Positions 33,923 through 43,505 of a DNA stretch of 64,000 nt are shown here, one piece after another (within the stretch, counting starts at the first letter, position 1; each line of letters begins with the position of its first letter). The translations under genes and the position numbers were made by a program. Under the pieces are notes generated by a model. That model did not search any database and was not told where the DNA came from. It saw nothing but the letters and a program-made list of their open reading frames with translations. The DNA is from Sodaliphilus pleomorphus. GTDB taxonomy: Bacteria > Bacteroidota > Bacteroidia > Bacteroidales > Muribaculaceae. The stretch is taken from positions 1,362,501 to 1,426,500 of the forward strand of contig NZ_CP045696.1 of the NCBI RefSeq assembly GCF_009676955.1, read 5' to 3'.

Positions 33923-34954
33923 CTACAGCAGGCTTAGCAGGGCATCGACCTGCTCGCTGGTAGTGGCCCACGAGGTGGCAAAGCGCACCACGCTGTGGCC
34001 GTCGCCGGCCGGGGTGATGTAGTCGAAGGCTGCCTTCTGGGCCAGTTCCTCCATCTTGTTGTTGCTCATGACGAAGAACTGCTGATTGGTGGGCGAGTCG
34101 ATATAGGCCTTGTAGCCCTTCAGCTCCATGCCGCGGCGCAGGCGCATGGCCTGGTCGACAGCGTTGCGCGATATCTTCAGGTAGAGGTCGCCAGTGAAGA
34201 GCGTGTCAAATTGCACACCCAGCAGCCAGCCCTTGGCCAGCATGGCGCCGCGGTGCTTGATGAGGCCGCGTGTGAGCTCGATATTGGGATTGGTGACGAC
34301 GACAGCCTCGCCCATTAGCGCTCCCACCTTGGTGCCTCCTATGTAGAAGACGTCGCAGTAGCGGGCAATGTCGGGCAGCGTGAGGTCGCCCCCCTGGGCC
34401 ATGAGCCCGTAGCCCAGGCGGGCGCCGTCGAGGTAGAGATACAGGCCGTACTGGTCGCACAGCTCGCGCAGGCGCATGAGCTCGCGACGCGTGTAGAGGG
34501 TGCCCAGCTCGGTGGGGTGACTCAGGTAGAGGGCGCGCGGCATCACATAGTGCTCGATGCCCACTGCGGTGGTCTCCTCGTAGAAAGCCTTGAGCCACTG
34601 CTCGAGCGCATCGATGTCGTACTTGCCGTCGCGGCCCTTCACAGGCATCACCTTGTGGCCGCAAGCCTCGACGGCGCCGCTCTCGTGCACGTTGATGTGC
34701 CCGGTCTCGAGGGCGATGATGCCGTCGTTGTAGCGCAGCATGGCATCGATGACCAGCATGTTGGTCTGCGTGCCGCCCACCAGGAAGTGCACTTGTGCAT
34801 CGGGGGTGCCGCAGGCCTGGCATATCTTGCTGCGGGCACTCTCGCAATAGGGGTCGAGCCCGTAGCCCACGTTCTTGTCGAGGTTGATTTCTTGCAGCCG
34901 CCTCAAGATAGCAGGATGGCAGCCTTCCATATAGTCACTTTCAAATCTCAGCAT
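33923..34954 (-). CDS. Low-specificity threonine aldolase-like PLP enzyme
   Basis: A 343-residue fold-type I PLP enzyme of the beta-eliminating lyase/threonine aldolase family, which cleaves threonine or allo-threonine to glycine and acetaldehyde. The start MLRFESDYMEGCHPAIL is typical of the Bacteroidetes group; FLVGGTQTNMLV binds the cofactor phosphate, LYLDGARLGYGL carries the PLP Asp, and the Schiff-base Lys is in FYIGGTKVGAL. The ATG at 34954 is chosen over a TTG at 34960. A promoter element lies at 34988. Activity as an L-allo-threonine aldolase is likely but not proven. Confidence 0.88.
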   Translation of the reverse strand: MLRFESDYMEGCHPAILRRLQEINLDKNVGYGLDPYCESARSKICQACGTPDAQVHFLVGGTQTNMLVIDAMLRYNDGIIALETGHINVHESGAVEACGHKVMPVKGRDGKYDIDALEQWLKAFYEETTAVGIEHYVMPRALYLSHPTELGTLYTRRELMRLRELCDQYGLYLYLDGARLGYGLMAQGGDLTLPDIARYCDVFYIGGTKVGALMGEAVVVTNPNIELTRGLIKHRGAMLAKGWLLGVQFDTLFTGDLYLKISRNAVDQAMRLRRGMELKGYKAYIDSPTNQQFFVMSNNKMEELAQKAAFDYITPAGDGHSVVRFATSWATTSEQVDALLSLL

Positions 34955-34987
34955 TTTCAATCCACTTTTTTTGGTTTATTGTTGAGG

Positions 34988-34995
34988 CAAAGGTA
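34988..34995 (-). promoter_or_regulatory. Candidate -7 element for the threonine aldolase-like gene
   Basis: On the minus strand this reads TACCTTTG (TAnnTTTG), 34 bases before the ATG at 34954. Confidence 0.5.
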
Positions 34996-35082
34996 GTAAA
35001 AAAAGCACACAACCTAAAGTCCTGCCCTCCCATCCCGGTACACCGCGGGCAAAAAGCTTTTCATTATGTGGGAGAAATCGAC

Positions 35083-35090
35083 TATCTTTG
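35083..35090 (+). promoter_or_regulatory. Candidate -7 element for the phosphoesterase gene
   Basis: TATCTTTG matches TAnnTTTG, 32 bases before the ATG at 35122, and supports that start over a GTG at 35068, which would lie upstream of the promoter. Confidence 0.6.
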
Positions 35091-35121
35091 CCCCCAGGTA
35101 AAACACAACAGTCAACTCATC

Positions 35122-36600
35122 ATGAAGCAACTCATAGTCATTGTGCTATGCCTCGTCGAGGCTCTTGCCTCGCTGCAAGGCATGGCAGCAACCAGGCCCG
35201 ACATCCTGGTTTTCACCGACCCTCATCTCATGGCCCCGGCGCTGGTCAGGAAACAGGGACAGGCTGTGCAAGCCCTGGCCCGGAGCGACATGCGCATGAT
35301 CGTGCAGAGCGACACCATCGTGGCCGAGCTCGTGAGGCAGGCACTCGCCGCCAAGCCCCGGCTGGTGCTTGTGACCGGCGACCTCACCAAGGACGGCGAG
35401 CTTGTGAGCCACAAGCGCTTCATTGCCCACCTCGACAAGCTGCGCAAGGCTGGCATCAAGGTGCTGGTGATACCGGGCAACCACGACATCAACAGCCCCT
35501 ACGGGCGCTACTACGACGGCGCATCGACCTCGCCTGCCCAGGGAGTGAGCCCCGACGAGTTTGCACGGCTCTACAGCAACTGCGGCTACGGTGCGGGCTC
35601 GCGGCGCGATACAGCCTCACTGAGCTATGCCTGCGAGCCACTGCCAGGCTATGTGGTGATCGGCATCGACAGCAACCGCTATGCCGACAATCGGCTCAAG
35701 AGCCGTGGCGACAGCGTCGACTCGCGCCCCAGCGCCGGACGCATCAAGGCCTCGACGCTCGAGTGGGTGTGCGACCAGGCCCGCCAGGCCACAGCGGCCG
35801 GCAAGCACGTGATAGCCATGATGCACCATCACGTGGTAGAGCACTTCGACAAGGAGGCCAACTTCCTGAGCCCCTACATGGTGGCGCACCCCGAGAGCGA
35901 CCGGCAGCAGTTGCTGGCGGCCGGCATTCACACCATCTTCACCGGTCACCTGCACGTGAGCGACATTGCCCGCGACTACAACAGCGACCGCACCGACTCG
36001 ATTACCGAGGTGGCCACCGGCAGCCTGTGCACCTACCCGCTGCACTACCGCCTGGTGAGGCTGCACGGCGGCAAGGCCAGCATCACCACCCGCACTATCA
36101 AGCAGGTGCCAGGCTGCCCCGACCTGCAGGCACAGGCCAGGGCTCAAGTTGAGCAAGCCGTGCCCAGCCTCGTCGACGGCCTGGCCCGCAAGGGCTACAA
36201 GAAGCTGCAAGGCGCCATGGGGCACCTGTCGGGCATCATGGGCTTGCTGGGCGGCGGCACGCAGCTGGCAGCAAGCGACCCGGCGCCGTTTCTCAAGATC
36301 GTGCACGAGCAGTACGATGCCGTGGGCAAGCAGGCCTACCTCATCTTTCTCGAGGGCAACGAGGGCCGCAACAAGCAGTCAAAGGCAGTGACAAGCCGCC
36401 TCGAGAGCGGCATCACCGGTGTGCTCAACGCCTCGATGCCCGGCATGGGAGGCCTGCTCGAGTCGATACAAGGCTTCATCAAGGAAAACGCGCTGCCCGA
36501 GTTCGACAACCTGCTGCGCAGCTTCATGGAAGACCGCAACCACTGCGGCACCGACCGCGAGGTGGTGGTCGACGACCTCGCCACTACCCTGCCGCTGTAG
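35122..36600 (+). CDS. Secreted calcineurin-like metallophosphoesterase
   Basis: A 492-residue exported protein. The signal peptide is about 1-21 (MKQLIVIVLCLVEALASLQG). The metallophosphoesterase motifs are in order: FTDPHLMAP (DxH), VTGDLTKDGE (GD), IPGNHDINSP (GNHD), MMHHHVVEH and FTGHLHVSDIA (GHxH). The C-terminal 150 residues are helical and variable. Periplasmic or surface-exposed; the substrate (nucleotide, phospholipid or phosphosugar) cannot be told. It may be transcribed with the beta-helix gene 45 bp downstream. Confidence 0.9.
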   Translation: MKQLIVIVLCLVEALASLQGMAATRPDILVFTDPHLMAPALVRKQGQAVQALARSDMRMIVQSDTIVAELVRQALAAKPRLVLVTGDLTKDGELVSHKRFIAHLDKLRKAGIKVLVIPGNHDINSPYGRYYDGASTSPAQGVSPDEFARLYSNCGYGAGSRRDTASLSYACEPLPGYVVIGIDSNRYADNRLKSRGDSVDSRPSAGRIKASTLEWVCDQARQATAAGKHVIAMMHHHVVEHFDKEANFLSPYMVAHPESDRQQLLAAGIHTIFTGHLHVSDIARDYNSDRTDSITEVATGSLCTYPLHYRLVRLHGGKASITTRTIKQVPGCPDLQAQARAQVEQAVPSLVDGLARKGYKKLQGAMGHLSGIMGLLGGGTQLAASDPAPFLKIVHEQYDAVGKQAYLIFLEGNEGRNKQSKAVTSRLESGITGVLNASMPGMGGLLESIQGFIKENALPEFDNLLRSFMEDRNHCGTDREVVVDDLATTLPL

Positions 36601-36645
36601 CCTCGCGCAACATCGAAACAAAAACAACAACACACCCACACACTC

Positions 36646-38589
36646 ATGCACACAATCATCACAGCCTTCTCCCAGCGCCGCCCAGCTCGGTGTGCAGCCT
36701 GCCTCGCAGCTGTCGCGGCGCTGCTGCTTGCCCCAGCCACGGGCGTGCAGGCAGCCACCATCGTCGTCGACCGCGTGATTACGGGCAGCTACAGCATCCC
36801 CGACGGCAGCACCGTCACCTTCAAGGCCGGCGGCAAGTTCAAGAACTGCCGCATCTCGGGGGCACGGGTCAGGGTGGTGCCAGGCGGCACGCGCACCATC
36901 TTTGACAACTGCACCTTTGCCGGCTCCTTCAGCAACAGCGAGTTGAGCGCCACCAACTTTGGTGCCGTCCCCGACATGGACTCGGTGCCCAGCACATGGA
37001 CCTATCGCACGGGGGCCAGCACCGTCATGCGCGCCAGCGTGTACCGCTACCGCGGCACCGACAACGGCGCGGCCCTGGCCTCGATGGGCGCGTTTTGCTC
37101 CAATGGCGTGAACCTCACCCTGCACATCAACGGCAAGTTCTACACCCGCATCAACCAGCAAGGCAGCCACAACGCGATAGCCATCGACAATGCCGAGGGC
37201 GTGACCATCGAGGGCGGAACCCTGCTCATGGGGTTCAAGATGTGGAGCTGCCGCCGCATGACCTTCAAGGGCATAAGCATCGTGGGCGAGACCACGGCCC
37301 ACGACTTCCCGCCCATCTACTACAACGCCGACCAGTACAAGGCTGGCTCGGCGTGGGACAAGTTCTGGCGCGCGGCCGGCTACACCCACGACGGCGAGGT
37401 CTGGACCAACGCCTCCACAGGCGAGCGCATCGACCTCAAGTATCTCTACAACATCAAGCGCGGCTTGAGCCTGGTGGGCCTGGGCAACGAGGCTTTCTTG
37501 ATAGGCGCCAATCCTCACTACCTGCCGTCGACCGACATCACCATCGACGGTTGCCGCGTGTCGATGCGCACACTGGGCGTGATGACGGCGGCCGACCCCT
37601 CGGCCCACAACTGGCGTGCCACGCGGCTGAGTGTGACCAACTGCCACTTCGACCACATCTATTACCAGCCCATAGCGCTGCACAGCGGCTACAACCACAT
37701 TGCGCACTGCACTGCCGACTATGTGTTTCAGCCCGTCGACATGTCGACCTACGCCCACAACACCCTGGTCGACGACTTCAAGGCCACACGCTGCGGCATA
37801 GGGCCCAAGCAGGAGAACCACTCGGGCAGCGACGAGAGCCACGACAACGAGCTGCGCAATTGCTCCTTCGCAATCACCGACGACATCTATCTGCCCGACG
37901 TCATGTATGAAATGCTGTGGGTGAGGCAGGGACGCGCCGACGACTGCTTCAAGCTCACCAATTGCAAGTTCAGCTTCACCAGCACCAAGAAATGGTTCAG
38001 AGGCCTCATGATACTCACCCACAAGGCGATTGTGAGCAACTGCCAGTTCACCTTCAACGTCAAAGACCCCTATGTGCGCGCCAAGGACCCCGCGATCTCA
38101 GGCCAGGCTCCCGATGTGAACTGGATAGTGAACGGCTACAATGCCGAGCCCCAGCGTCCCGACATCACGCTCGACAATGTGCGCTTTGTGCTGGGCACCA
38201 CGTCGCGCGTGCAAGATGTGTTTTTCAAGATAAAAAATCTCAAGGCCACTGCCGTCACCGTCGAGGGCAACGGCACGGCCGACAACTACTTCGACCACAC
38301 CCGCACGATCGACGTGAACAAGTGCCGCTTTGACCTGCCCTGCCAGGCCATCGTGGCCGCCGGCAGCAACACTGCCTTGGTCACAGGCACGGGCAACACC
38401 TTCAAGGTGGCCCGCGGTGCCAAGTCGCTGTTTCCTACCGGCCTCAAGAGCCAGGCCTTTGAGCGCAACAACACCATCGGCTCGCAGGCGACAGCGCCAG
38501 CCCGCAGCAAGGCAAAGCCCACGAGCAGCAAGCCGGGGCGCTCGCGTGTGCCACAGCGGGCCGTGACCTCGAGCAAGTGGCACTTCTGA
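36646..38589 (+). CDS. Secreted right-handed parallel beta-helix protein
   Basis: A 647-residue exported protein with a signal peptide of about 36 residues (ACLAAVAALLLAPATGVQAA). From residue 45 onwards it is built of short rungs such as IPDGSTVTFKAGGKFKNC, GVTIEGGTLLMGFKMWSCRR and LRNCSFAITDDIYLPDV, with many Asn/Cys stacks typical of pectate-lyase-like beta-helices, which bind or cleave polysaccharides. No lyase or hydrolase active site was recognised. The C-terminal about 40 residues are basic and Ser/Pro-rich. A role in glycan recognition is an inference only. Confidence 0.68.
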   Translation: MHTIITAFSQRRPARCAACLAAVAALLLAPATGVQAATIVVDRVITGSYSIPDGSTVTFKAGGKFKNCRISGARVRVVPGGTRTIFDNCTFAGSFSNSELSATNFGAVPDMDSVPSTWTYRTGASTVMRASVYRYRGTDNGAALASMGAFCSNGVNLTLHINGKFYTRINQQGSHNAIAIDNAEGVTIEGGTLLMGFKMWSCRRMTFKGISIVGETTAHDFPPIYYNADQYKAGSAWDKFWRAAGYTHDGEVWTNASTGERIDLKYLYNIKRGLSLVGLGNEAFLIGANPHYLPSTDITIDGCRVSMRTLGVMTAADPSAHNWRATRLSVTNCHFDHIYYQPIALHSGYNHIAHCTADYVFQPVDMSTYAHNTLVDDFKATRCGIGPKQENHSGSDESHDNELRNCSFAITDDIYLPDVMYEMLWVRQGRADDCFKLTNCKFSFTSTKKWFRGLMILTHKAIVSNCQFTFNVKDPYVRAKDPAISGQAPDVNWIVNGYNAEPQRPDITLDNVRFVLGTTSRVQDVFFKIKNLKATAVTVEGNGTADNYFDHTRTIDVNKCRFDLPCQAIVAAGSNTALVTGTGNTFKVARGAKSLFPTGLKSQAFERNNTIGSQATAPARSKAKPTSSKPGRSRVPQRAVTSSKWHF

Positions 38590-38607
38590 GCACCGCTGGC
38601 ACCTGCA

Positions 38608-39327
38608 TCACAGGTGGAACTTGTAGCCTATCGAGAAGCTGATGTCGAAGTTGTAGATCTCGCAATCTTCATAATCGTAGTACCCGCCGTAGTAATACCG
38701 ATCTTTGCGGGGAGCTGCACCGCGCGCAGGCGCATAGTCGTAGATTACATCATCGTCGTCGACGATGCTCACGCCACCCAGCGTGGCACGCACGCCGAAG
38801 TTGATGCCACTGGGCAAAGTGTAGTTCACCCCAATGGGAATGCTCACATCGTAGCTGCAGAGATCGTCGCCGTCATACTCGACACCGCCGGCGCGGTACT
38901 TCGACCACACCTTGAACGAAGGCTGCACGCCCGTATAGAACGACCAGCCGCGCCCCACATGGAAGTTGATGAGCATGGGAATGTCGATGTGATTGATGCG
39001 CAAGTAGCCGTCGGCCCGGTCGTCGATGTCGGCGCCGCGCATGGCGAAGCCCACACCGCTGGTGAATGAAATGAGCCGGTTGAGGCGGTAGTTGACGTCG
39101 AGGCCCGCCGTGAGGCTGGCACGCATGTTGCAGCCCTCGGCATCGTCGCCCCAGAAGGTGCTTCCTCCCACGCCCAGGCGCGGCATGAGCGAGAAGCCGC
39201 GCGCATCGAGACTGCGGTAGTTGCCGGCGCTCCTATAGCGTTGCACACCCTGGCGGTGGCCATAGTGCTGAGCACTGCCACACAAGGCGGCAAGCATAGC
39301 CAGTGTTATAAACAAGTATTTCTTCAT
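38608..39327 (-). CDS. Outer-membrane beta-barrel protein (PorT-like)
   Basis: A 239-residue protein with signal peptide MKKYLFITLAMLAALCGSAQ. The mature part has alternating aromatic/glycine strands (LMPRLGVGGSTFWGDD, LISFTSGVGFAMRGADIDD, WSFYTGVQPSFKVWSKYRAG) and ends in SFSIGYKFHL, with the terminal aromatic pattern used by the BAM machinery. It is of the porT/outer-membrane beta-barrel superfamily. Codons upstream to 39429 are in frame, but the ATG at 39327 gives the signal peptide. Function unknown; convergent with the beta-helix gene. Confidence 0.8.
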   Translation of the reverse strand: MKKYLFITLAMLAALCGSAQHYGHRQGVQRYRSAGNYRSLDARGFSLMPRLGVGGSTFWGDDAEGCNMRASLTAGLDVNYRLNRLISFTSGVGFAMRGADIDDRADGYLRINHIDIPMLINFHVGRGWSFYTGVQPSFKVWSKYRAGGVEYDGDDLCSYDVSIPIGVNYTLPSGINFGVRATLGGVSIVDDDDVIYDYAPARGAAPRKDRYYYGGYYDYEDCEIYNFDISFSIGYKFHL

Positions 39328-39448
39328 GACTTGCAAAATGTTAAGAGAGAGATTAAAAATATTGATAACTAAACACAATCGCTTGCGCGACAATGAGCAA
39401 ATGTAGTTAAAAATCATGACACCATGCAACCAAACACGAGAAATTTAG

Positions 39449-39456
39449 TACTTTTG
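39449..39456 (+). promoter_or_regulatory. Candidate -7 element for the LD-carboxypeptidase operon
   Basis: TACTTTTG matches TAnnTTTG, 42 bases before the ATG at 39491. Confidence 0.55.
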
Positions 39457-39490
39457 CCGAATAAAGAACGATAAAAATGCACCAACCATC

Positions 39491-40486
39491 ATGAAGAAAC
39501 TTCTCATCGCAGCCCTCGTCTGCCTTGCAACCGCAGGCACATGGGCCAGCACAAGGAGCGGCATCGCGGCGCCTCAGTTTTTGAAGCCTGGCGACAAAAT
39601 CGCCGTGATTTCGCCCGGGAGCACTCCGGGCGCCGTCAACCTGGACAAGGGCGTCGACGTGCTGCGCCAGTGGGGCTTCAACCCCGTGAAAGGCCGCCAC
39701 GTGACCGACGCCTACCACCTGTGGGCCGGCAAGAAGGAAGACCGCGAGGCCGACTTGCTGTGGGCCCTGCGCGACCCTGCTGTCAAGGCCATCATGTGCA
39801 GCCGCGGCGGCTACGGCTCGAGCCAGCTGCTCTATGACCTGCCCATCGACACGATCAAGAAATACAACAAGTGGATCATAGGCTACAGCGACATCACCGC
39901 CCTGCACAGCGCCCAGGTGCGTGCCGGCCACATGAGCCTGCACGCCAACATGTGCGGCCACCTGGGCGAGACCGGCGGCACCGACTCGCTGAGCCTGGTG
40001 CTGCGCGACCTGCTGCTGGGCAAGGTGCCCTCCTACAAGGTGAAAGGCCACCCCTACAACAACCCTGGCAAGGCCCGGGGCATCCTGGTGGGCGGCAACC
40101 TGAGCGTGATGGTGAACATAAGCGGTTCCAAGACCTACGACTTCCTCGACCGCGACTTTATTGCCGACAAAGACATCATTCTCTTCTTTGAGGACGTGGG
40201 CGAGAACATAAGCCGCGTGTCGAGCATGCTCTACCAGCTCAAGCTCAAGGGCGCGATCGACCACGTGAAGGGCATCATCGTGGGCCATTTCACCGACTAT
40301 GAGCCCTCGGCCGGCTATGCCGACATGTACCAGATGCTGCACGAGTTCTTGCAAGACTGCGACATCCCCGTGTGCTACGACTTCCCCACCAGCCACGACG
40401 AGCGCCTCAACTACCCGCTCATCGAGGGCTGCCCCGTGGAGCTCAACGTGGGCAAGAGCGAGGTGAAGCTCAAGTTCAAGCTGTGA
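39491..40486 (+). CDS. Exported LD-carboxypeptidase (S66 family)
   Basis: A 331-residue serine peptidase that removes the terminal D-alanine from the tetrapeptide of recycled or mature peptidoglycan. The signal peptide is 1-20 (MKKLLIAALVCLATAGTWAS). Family motifs are IMCSRGGYGSSQLL (about 101-114), the nucleophile Ser in IIGYSDITALH (S133), and the Glu in LFFEDVGEN; the catalytic His lies near the C-terminus in YDFPTSHDERLNYPL. Unlike the cytoplasmic LdcA of E. coli, this one is exported. Probably co-transcribed with the two histidine phosphatases. Confidence 0.88.
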   Translation: MKKLLIAALVCLATAGTWASTRSGIAAPQFLKPGDKIAVISPGSTPGAVNLDKGVDVLRQWGFNPVKGRHVTDAYHLWAGKKEDREADLLWALRDPAVKAIMCSRGGYGSSQLLYDLPIDTIKKYNKWIIGYSDITALHSAQVRAGHMSLHANMCGHLGETGGTDSLSLVLRDLLLGKVPSYKVKGHPYNNPGKARGILVGGNLSVMVNISGSKTYDFLDRDFIADKDIILFFEDVGENISRVSSMLYQLKLKGAIDHVKGIIVGHFTDYEPSAGYADMYQMLHEFLQDCDIPVCYDFPTSHDERLNYPLIEGCPVELNVGKSEVKLKFKL

Positions 40487-40566
40487 CCACAAGCCACGGC
40501 CACCACAACTCGTCTTAGCCTGCTATTCTTCATCATCATTCACACACACAAAAAAATCAAGCTGTT

Positions 40567-41877
40567 TTGAAAAAATTACTGTTCCTCCTCATTTCAGTCC
40601 TGGCCATCGTGCTGGCTGCCAGTGCCGGGACCCGCGACGACTTCAAGGCCAACATCAAGGCCAGTGCCAACAACCTCCAGGCCTACCCCGACAGCAACCT
40701 GCCGCAGCTCACTCCGGCCCCGTCGGGCTACAAGCCCTTCTACATCGACCACTACGGGCGCCACGGCAGCCGCTGGCTCATCGACCCCAAGCAGTATGCC
40801 CAGCCCGTCGAGCAGCTGGCCAAGGCCGACTCGGCCGGCAAGCTCACCCCCCGCGGCCGCGAGGTGCTGGCCGTGTTGCGCAGCGTGAAGGCCGCATCCC
40901 ACAAGCGGCTGGGCGAGCTTAGCGACGTGGGTGCCGAGCAGCACCAGCGCATAGCCCGGCGCATGTACCGCAACTTCCCCGAGGTGTTTGCCGGCCAGGC
41001 CGTGGTCGACGCCCGGTCGACGGTGGTGATACGCTGCATCCTCTCGATGCTCAACGAGGTCGACGTGCTCAAGTCGCTCAATCCAGCCATCAAGCTCACC
41101 ACCGACGCCAGCGAGCACGACATGTACTACATGAACTACAGCGACCGCACCGCCAGCCAGCTGCGCCGCATCTTGCAGCGGGCAAGGCGCGACTCGATCG
41201 TGAGCCACTATGTGCACCCGGCCCACATGCTGCGCGTGCTCTTCAACGACACCGCCTGGGCCAGCCGCAACATCGACGCCCGCACGCTCATGACCAACCT
41301 GTGGGACGTGAACGGCAACATGCAGAGCCACCACCAGTTTGAGAAGGTCGACCTCTACGACCTCTTCAGCTTCGACGACGTGATGAGCATGTGGAACTAC
41401 AACAACATCTCGTGGTACTGCTGGTCGGGCTTCACGCCCCTCACCCAGAACTATGTGCCCTACATGGAGAGCAACCTGCTGCGCGACTTCCTGGGCAAGG
41501 CCGACACCGCCATCGCCAGTGGCCGCAACGGCGCCCACCTGCGCTTCGGCCACGAGAGCGTGCTGCTGCCCCTGGTGTGCCTCATGGGCCTCAACGGCAT
41601 GAACTACTCTACTGCCGACCTCGACCACCTCACCGACCGCTGGCAGACCTACAAGGTGTTTCCCATGGCCAGCAACGTGCAGTGGGTGTTCTACCGCAAG
41701 CCCGGCAGCGACGACATCCTGGTGAAGATACTGCTCAACGAGCGCGAGGCCCGGCTGCCCGCCCAGGTGGCCACCGACTGCGCCCCCTACTACCACTGGC
41801 GCGACGTGCGCCGCTACATGCTGGACGTGCTGGCTGCCAAGCCGCACGTGACCCTGCCCGCCGCCGAGGCCAAGTGA
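40567..41877 (+). CDS. Secreted histidine phosphatase (MINPP/phytase-like), copy 1
   Basis: A 436-residue exported histidine acid phosphatase. The best start is a TTG at 40567, because LKKLLFLLISVLAIVLAASAG is a good signal peptide and no ATG lies upstream in frame. The phospho-accepting histidine is H66 in YGRHGSRW; the second active-site segment is LRFGHESVLLPL, matching the H-x-E-type proton donor of the multiple inositol polyphosphate phosphatase group. The substrate could be inositol phosphates or other phosphomonoesters. Followed after 46 bp by a paralogue. Confidence 0.82.
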   Translation: MKKLLFLLISVLAIVLAASAGTRDDFKANIKASANNLQAYPDSNLPQLTPAPSGYKPFYIDHYGRHGSRWLIDPKQYAQPVEQLAKADSAGKLTPRGREVLAVLRSVKAASHKRLGELSDVGAEQHQRIARRMYRNFPEVFAGQAVVDARSTVVIRCILSMLNEVDVLKSLNPAIKLTTDASEHDMYYMNYSDRTASQLRRILQRARRDSIVSHYVHPAHMLRVLFNDTAWASRNIDARTLMTNLWDVNGNMQSHHQFEKVDLYDLFSFDDVMSMWNYNNISWYCWSGFTPLTQNYVPYMESNLLRDFLGKADTAIASGRNGAHLRFGHESVLLPLVCLMGLNGMNYSTADLDHLTDRWQTYKVFPMASNVQWVFYRKPGSDDILVKILLNEREARLPAQVATDCAPYYHWRDVRRYMLDVLAAKPHVTLPAAEAK

Positions 41878-41923
41878 ACCCATAACTCTCTCAACAACAA
41901 CAAAAAGAAACGACTCCCCCGAC

Positions 41924-43252
41924 ATGCGCAACTCTATCCTCGCCCTCCTGCTGTGCACCCTGCTGGCCACCTGCGCCGCAGCGCAGCCCTCGCGCCACGA
42001 CCTGCAACGCAACCCACTGCTGTGTGCGGCCAATCATGTGGCCTATCCCTGGAACGACAGCAACCTGCCGCGGCTCACGCCGCCCCCGGCGGGCTACGAG
42101 CCCTTCTACATCGACCACTACGGGCGACACGGCAGCCGCTGGCTCTCGACAGCCGCCGACTACACCGACCCCATCGAGCCGCTGGCCAAGGCCGAGCGCA
42201 AGGGCCTGCTCACTGCCCGCGGCCGCCAGCTGCTGGCCCAGCTCAGAGCCGTGCAGCAGGCCTCGCGCCTGCGCACTGGCGAGCTCAGCGACGTGGGCGC
42301 CGAGCAGCACCAGGCCATCGCCCGGCGCATGTATGAGCGCTTCCCGCAGGTGTTTGCAGGCCAGGTCACCGTCGAGGCCCGCTCGAGCGTGGTGATACGC
42401 TGCATCCTCTCGATGCTCAACGAGACCTCCACCCTGGCAGCCCTCAACCCCGACATCAGCTTTGTCACCGACGCCAGCGAGCACGACATGCACATCACAG
42501 CATGGAAAAACGCCGACAACCCCCGCTCCAACGCGCTGCGCCGCAGCATGGACAAGGTGAGCGATCGCTACCAGCAGGCCGTGGCCAGCTCGCGCTTTGT
42601 CAACGCACTGGTGAGCGACACAGCCTATGCCGCCGACAGCATCGACGCCCAGCGCCTCATGCGCGACGTCTTCGACGTGGCAGGCAGCCTGCAAAACCAC
42701 CACGCCTTCGACCCCATGAGCCTGCTCGACTACTTCACCCCCGAAGAGCGCTACCAGCTGTGGCGGGCAGCCAACATATACTGGTACACCCACTCGGCCA
42801 ACGCTGTGGCCAATGGCGGCCGCATGCCCTATGTGGAGCGCGACCTGCTGGCCCACATGGTGGCCACGGCCGACTCGGTCATCGCCTGCCACGGCCGCGG
42901 CGCCACCCTGCGCTTCGGGCACGAGACCTGCCTGCTGCCCCTGGCCTGCATGCTCGAGATCGACAATGCCAACTACTCCACGGCCTGCCTCGACAGCCTC
43001 GACTACAACTGGCAGTGCTACAACTACTTTCCCATGGGGTGCAACATCCAGCTCGTGTTTTACCGTCCCAGCAAGAAGGGCACTGGCAACAAGCCCGGCG
43101 ACGTGCTTGTAAAAGTGCTGCTCAACGAGCAAGAGGCTCGCTTGCCGTTCAAGACCAAGACTTGGCCCTACTACCGGTGGAGCGACCTGCGCGACTACTA
43201 CTACCGCAAGGCCCACACCCCCATCGACTGGACCATCGCCGCACCCGCCTGA
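41924..43252 (+). CDS. Secreted histidine phosphatase (MINPP/phytase-like), copy 2
   Basis: A 442-residue paralogue of the preceding gene, clearly from tandem duplication: the blocks YEPFYIDHYGRHGSRW, LSDVGAEQHQAIARRMY, VVIRCILSMLNE, DASEHDMH and LRFGHETCLLPL align throughout. The signal peptide is about 1-20. The catalytic H69 (RHGSR) and the HE pair are kept, so both copies should be active. The two differ in the N-terminal region and in the middle (about 190-270), which may reflect different substrates or partners. Confidence 0.83.
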   Translation: MRNSILALLLCTLLATCAAAQPSRHDLQRNPLLCAANHVAYPWNDSNLPRLTPPPAGYEPFYIDHYGRHGSRWLSTAADYTDPIEPLAKAERKGLLTARGRQLLAQLRAVQQASRLRTGELSDVGAEQHQAIARRMYERFPQVFAGQVTVEARSSVVIRCILSMLNETSTLAALNPDISFVTDASEHDMHITAWKNADNPRSNALRRSMDKVSDRYQQAVASSRFVNALVSDTAYAADSIDAQRLMRDVFDVAGSLQNHHAFDPMSLLDYFTPEERYQLWRAANIYWYTHSANAVANGGRMPYVERDLLAHMVATADSVIACHGRGATLRFGHETCLLPLACMLEIDNANYSTACLDSLDYNWQCYNYFPMGCNIQLVFYRPSKKGTGNKPGDVLVKVLLNEQEARLPFKTKTWPYYRWSDLRDYYYRKAHTPIDWTIAAPA

Positions 43253-43505
43253 ATTTCCTGCTTGAGTTTAGATGCTTTATTTTCCACAAGTTGCTCGCCG
43301 GTGACGGCTCTGGTTCCTGCTGTGCAACCCATGACGTGTCACGCCGTAGTACATCATATTTTGCCAACACGCCAGTTTCTTTGCAAGCTCTCCAGTCCAA
43401 GTGTGACTTCCTTGGGTATAGGAGACTAAATTCAACGAAGTCAAGCAACTCGACCGTGCACGCCTTCAGGTGCTGTTAGGATTAACACACGACTCGTCCC
43501 CATGG

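Noticed and set aside
43253..43505. Possible gene remnant between the histidine phosphatase and AraC genes
   Set aside because: A minus-strand frame (CKETGVLAKYDVLRRDTSW) looks only vaguely protein-like, and no family could be suggested.
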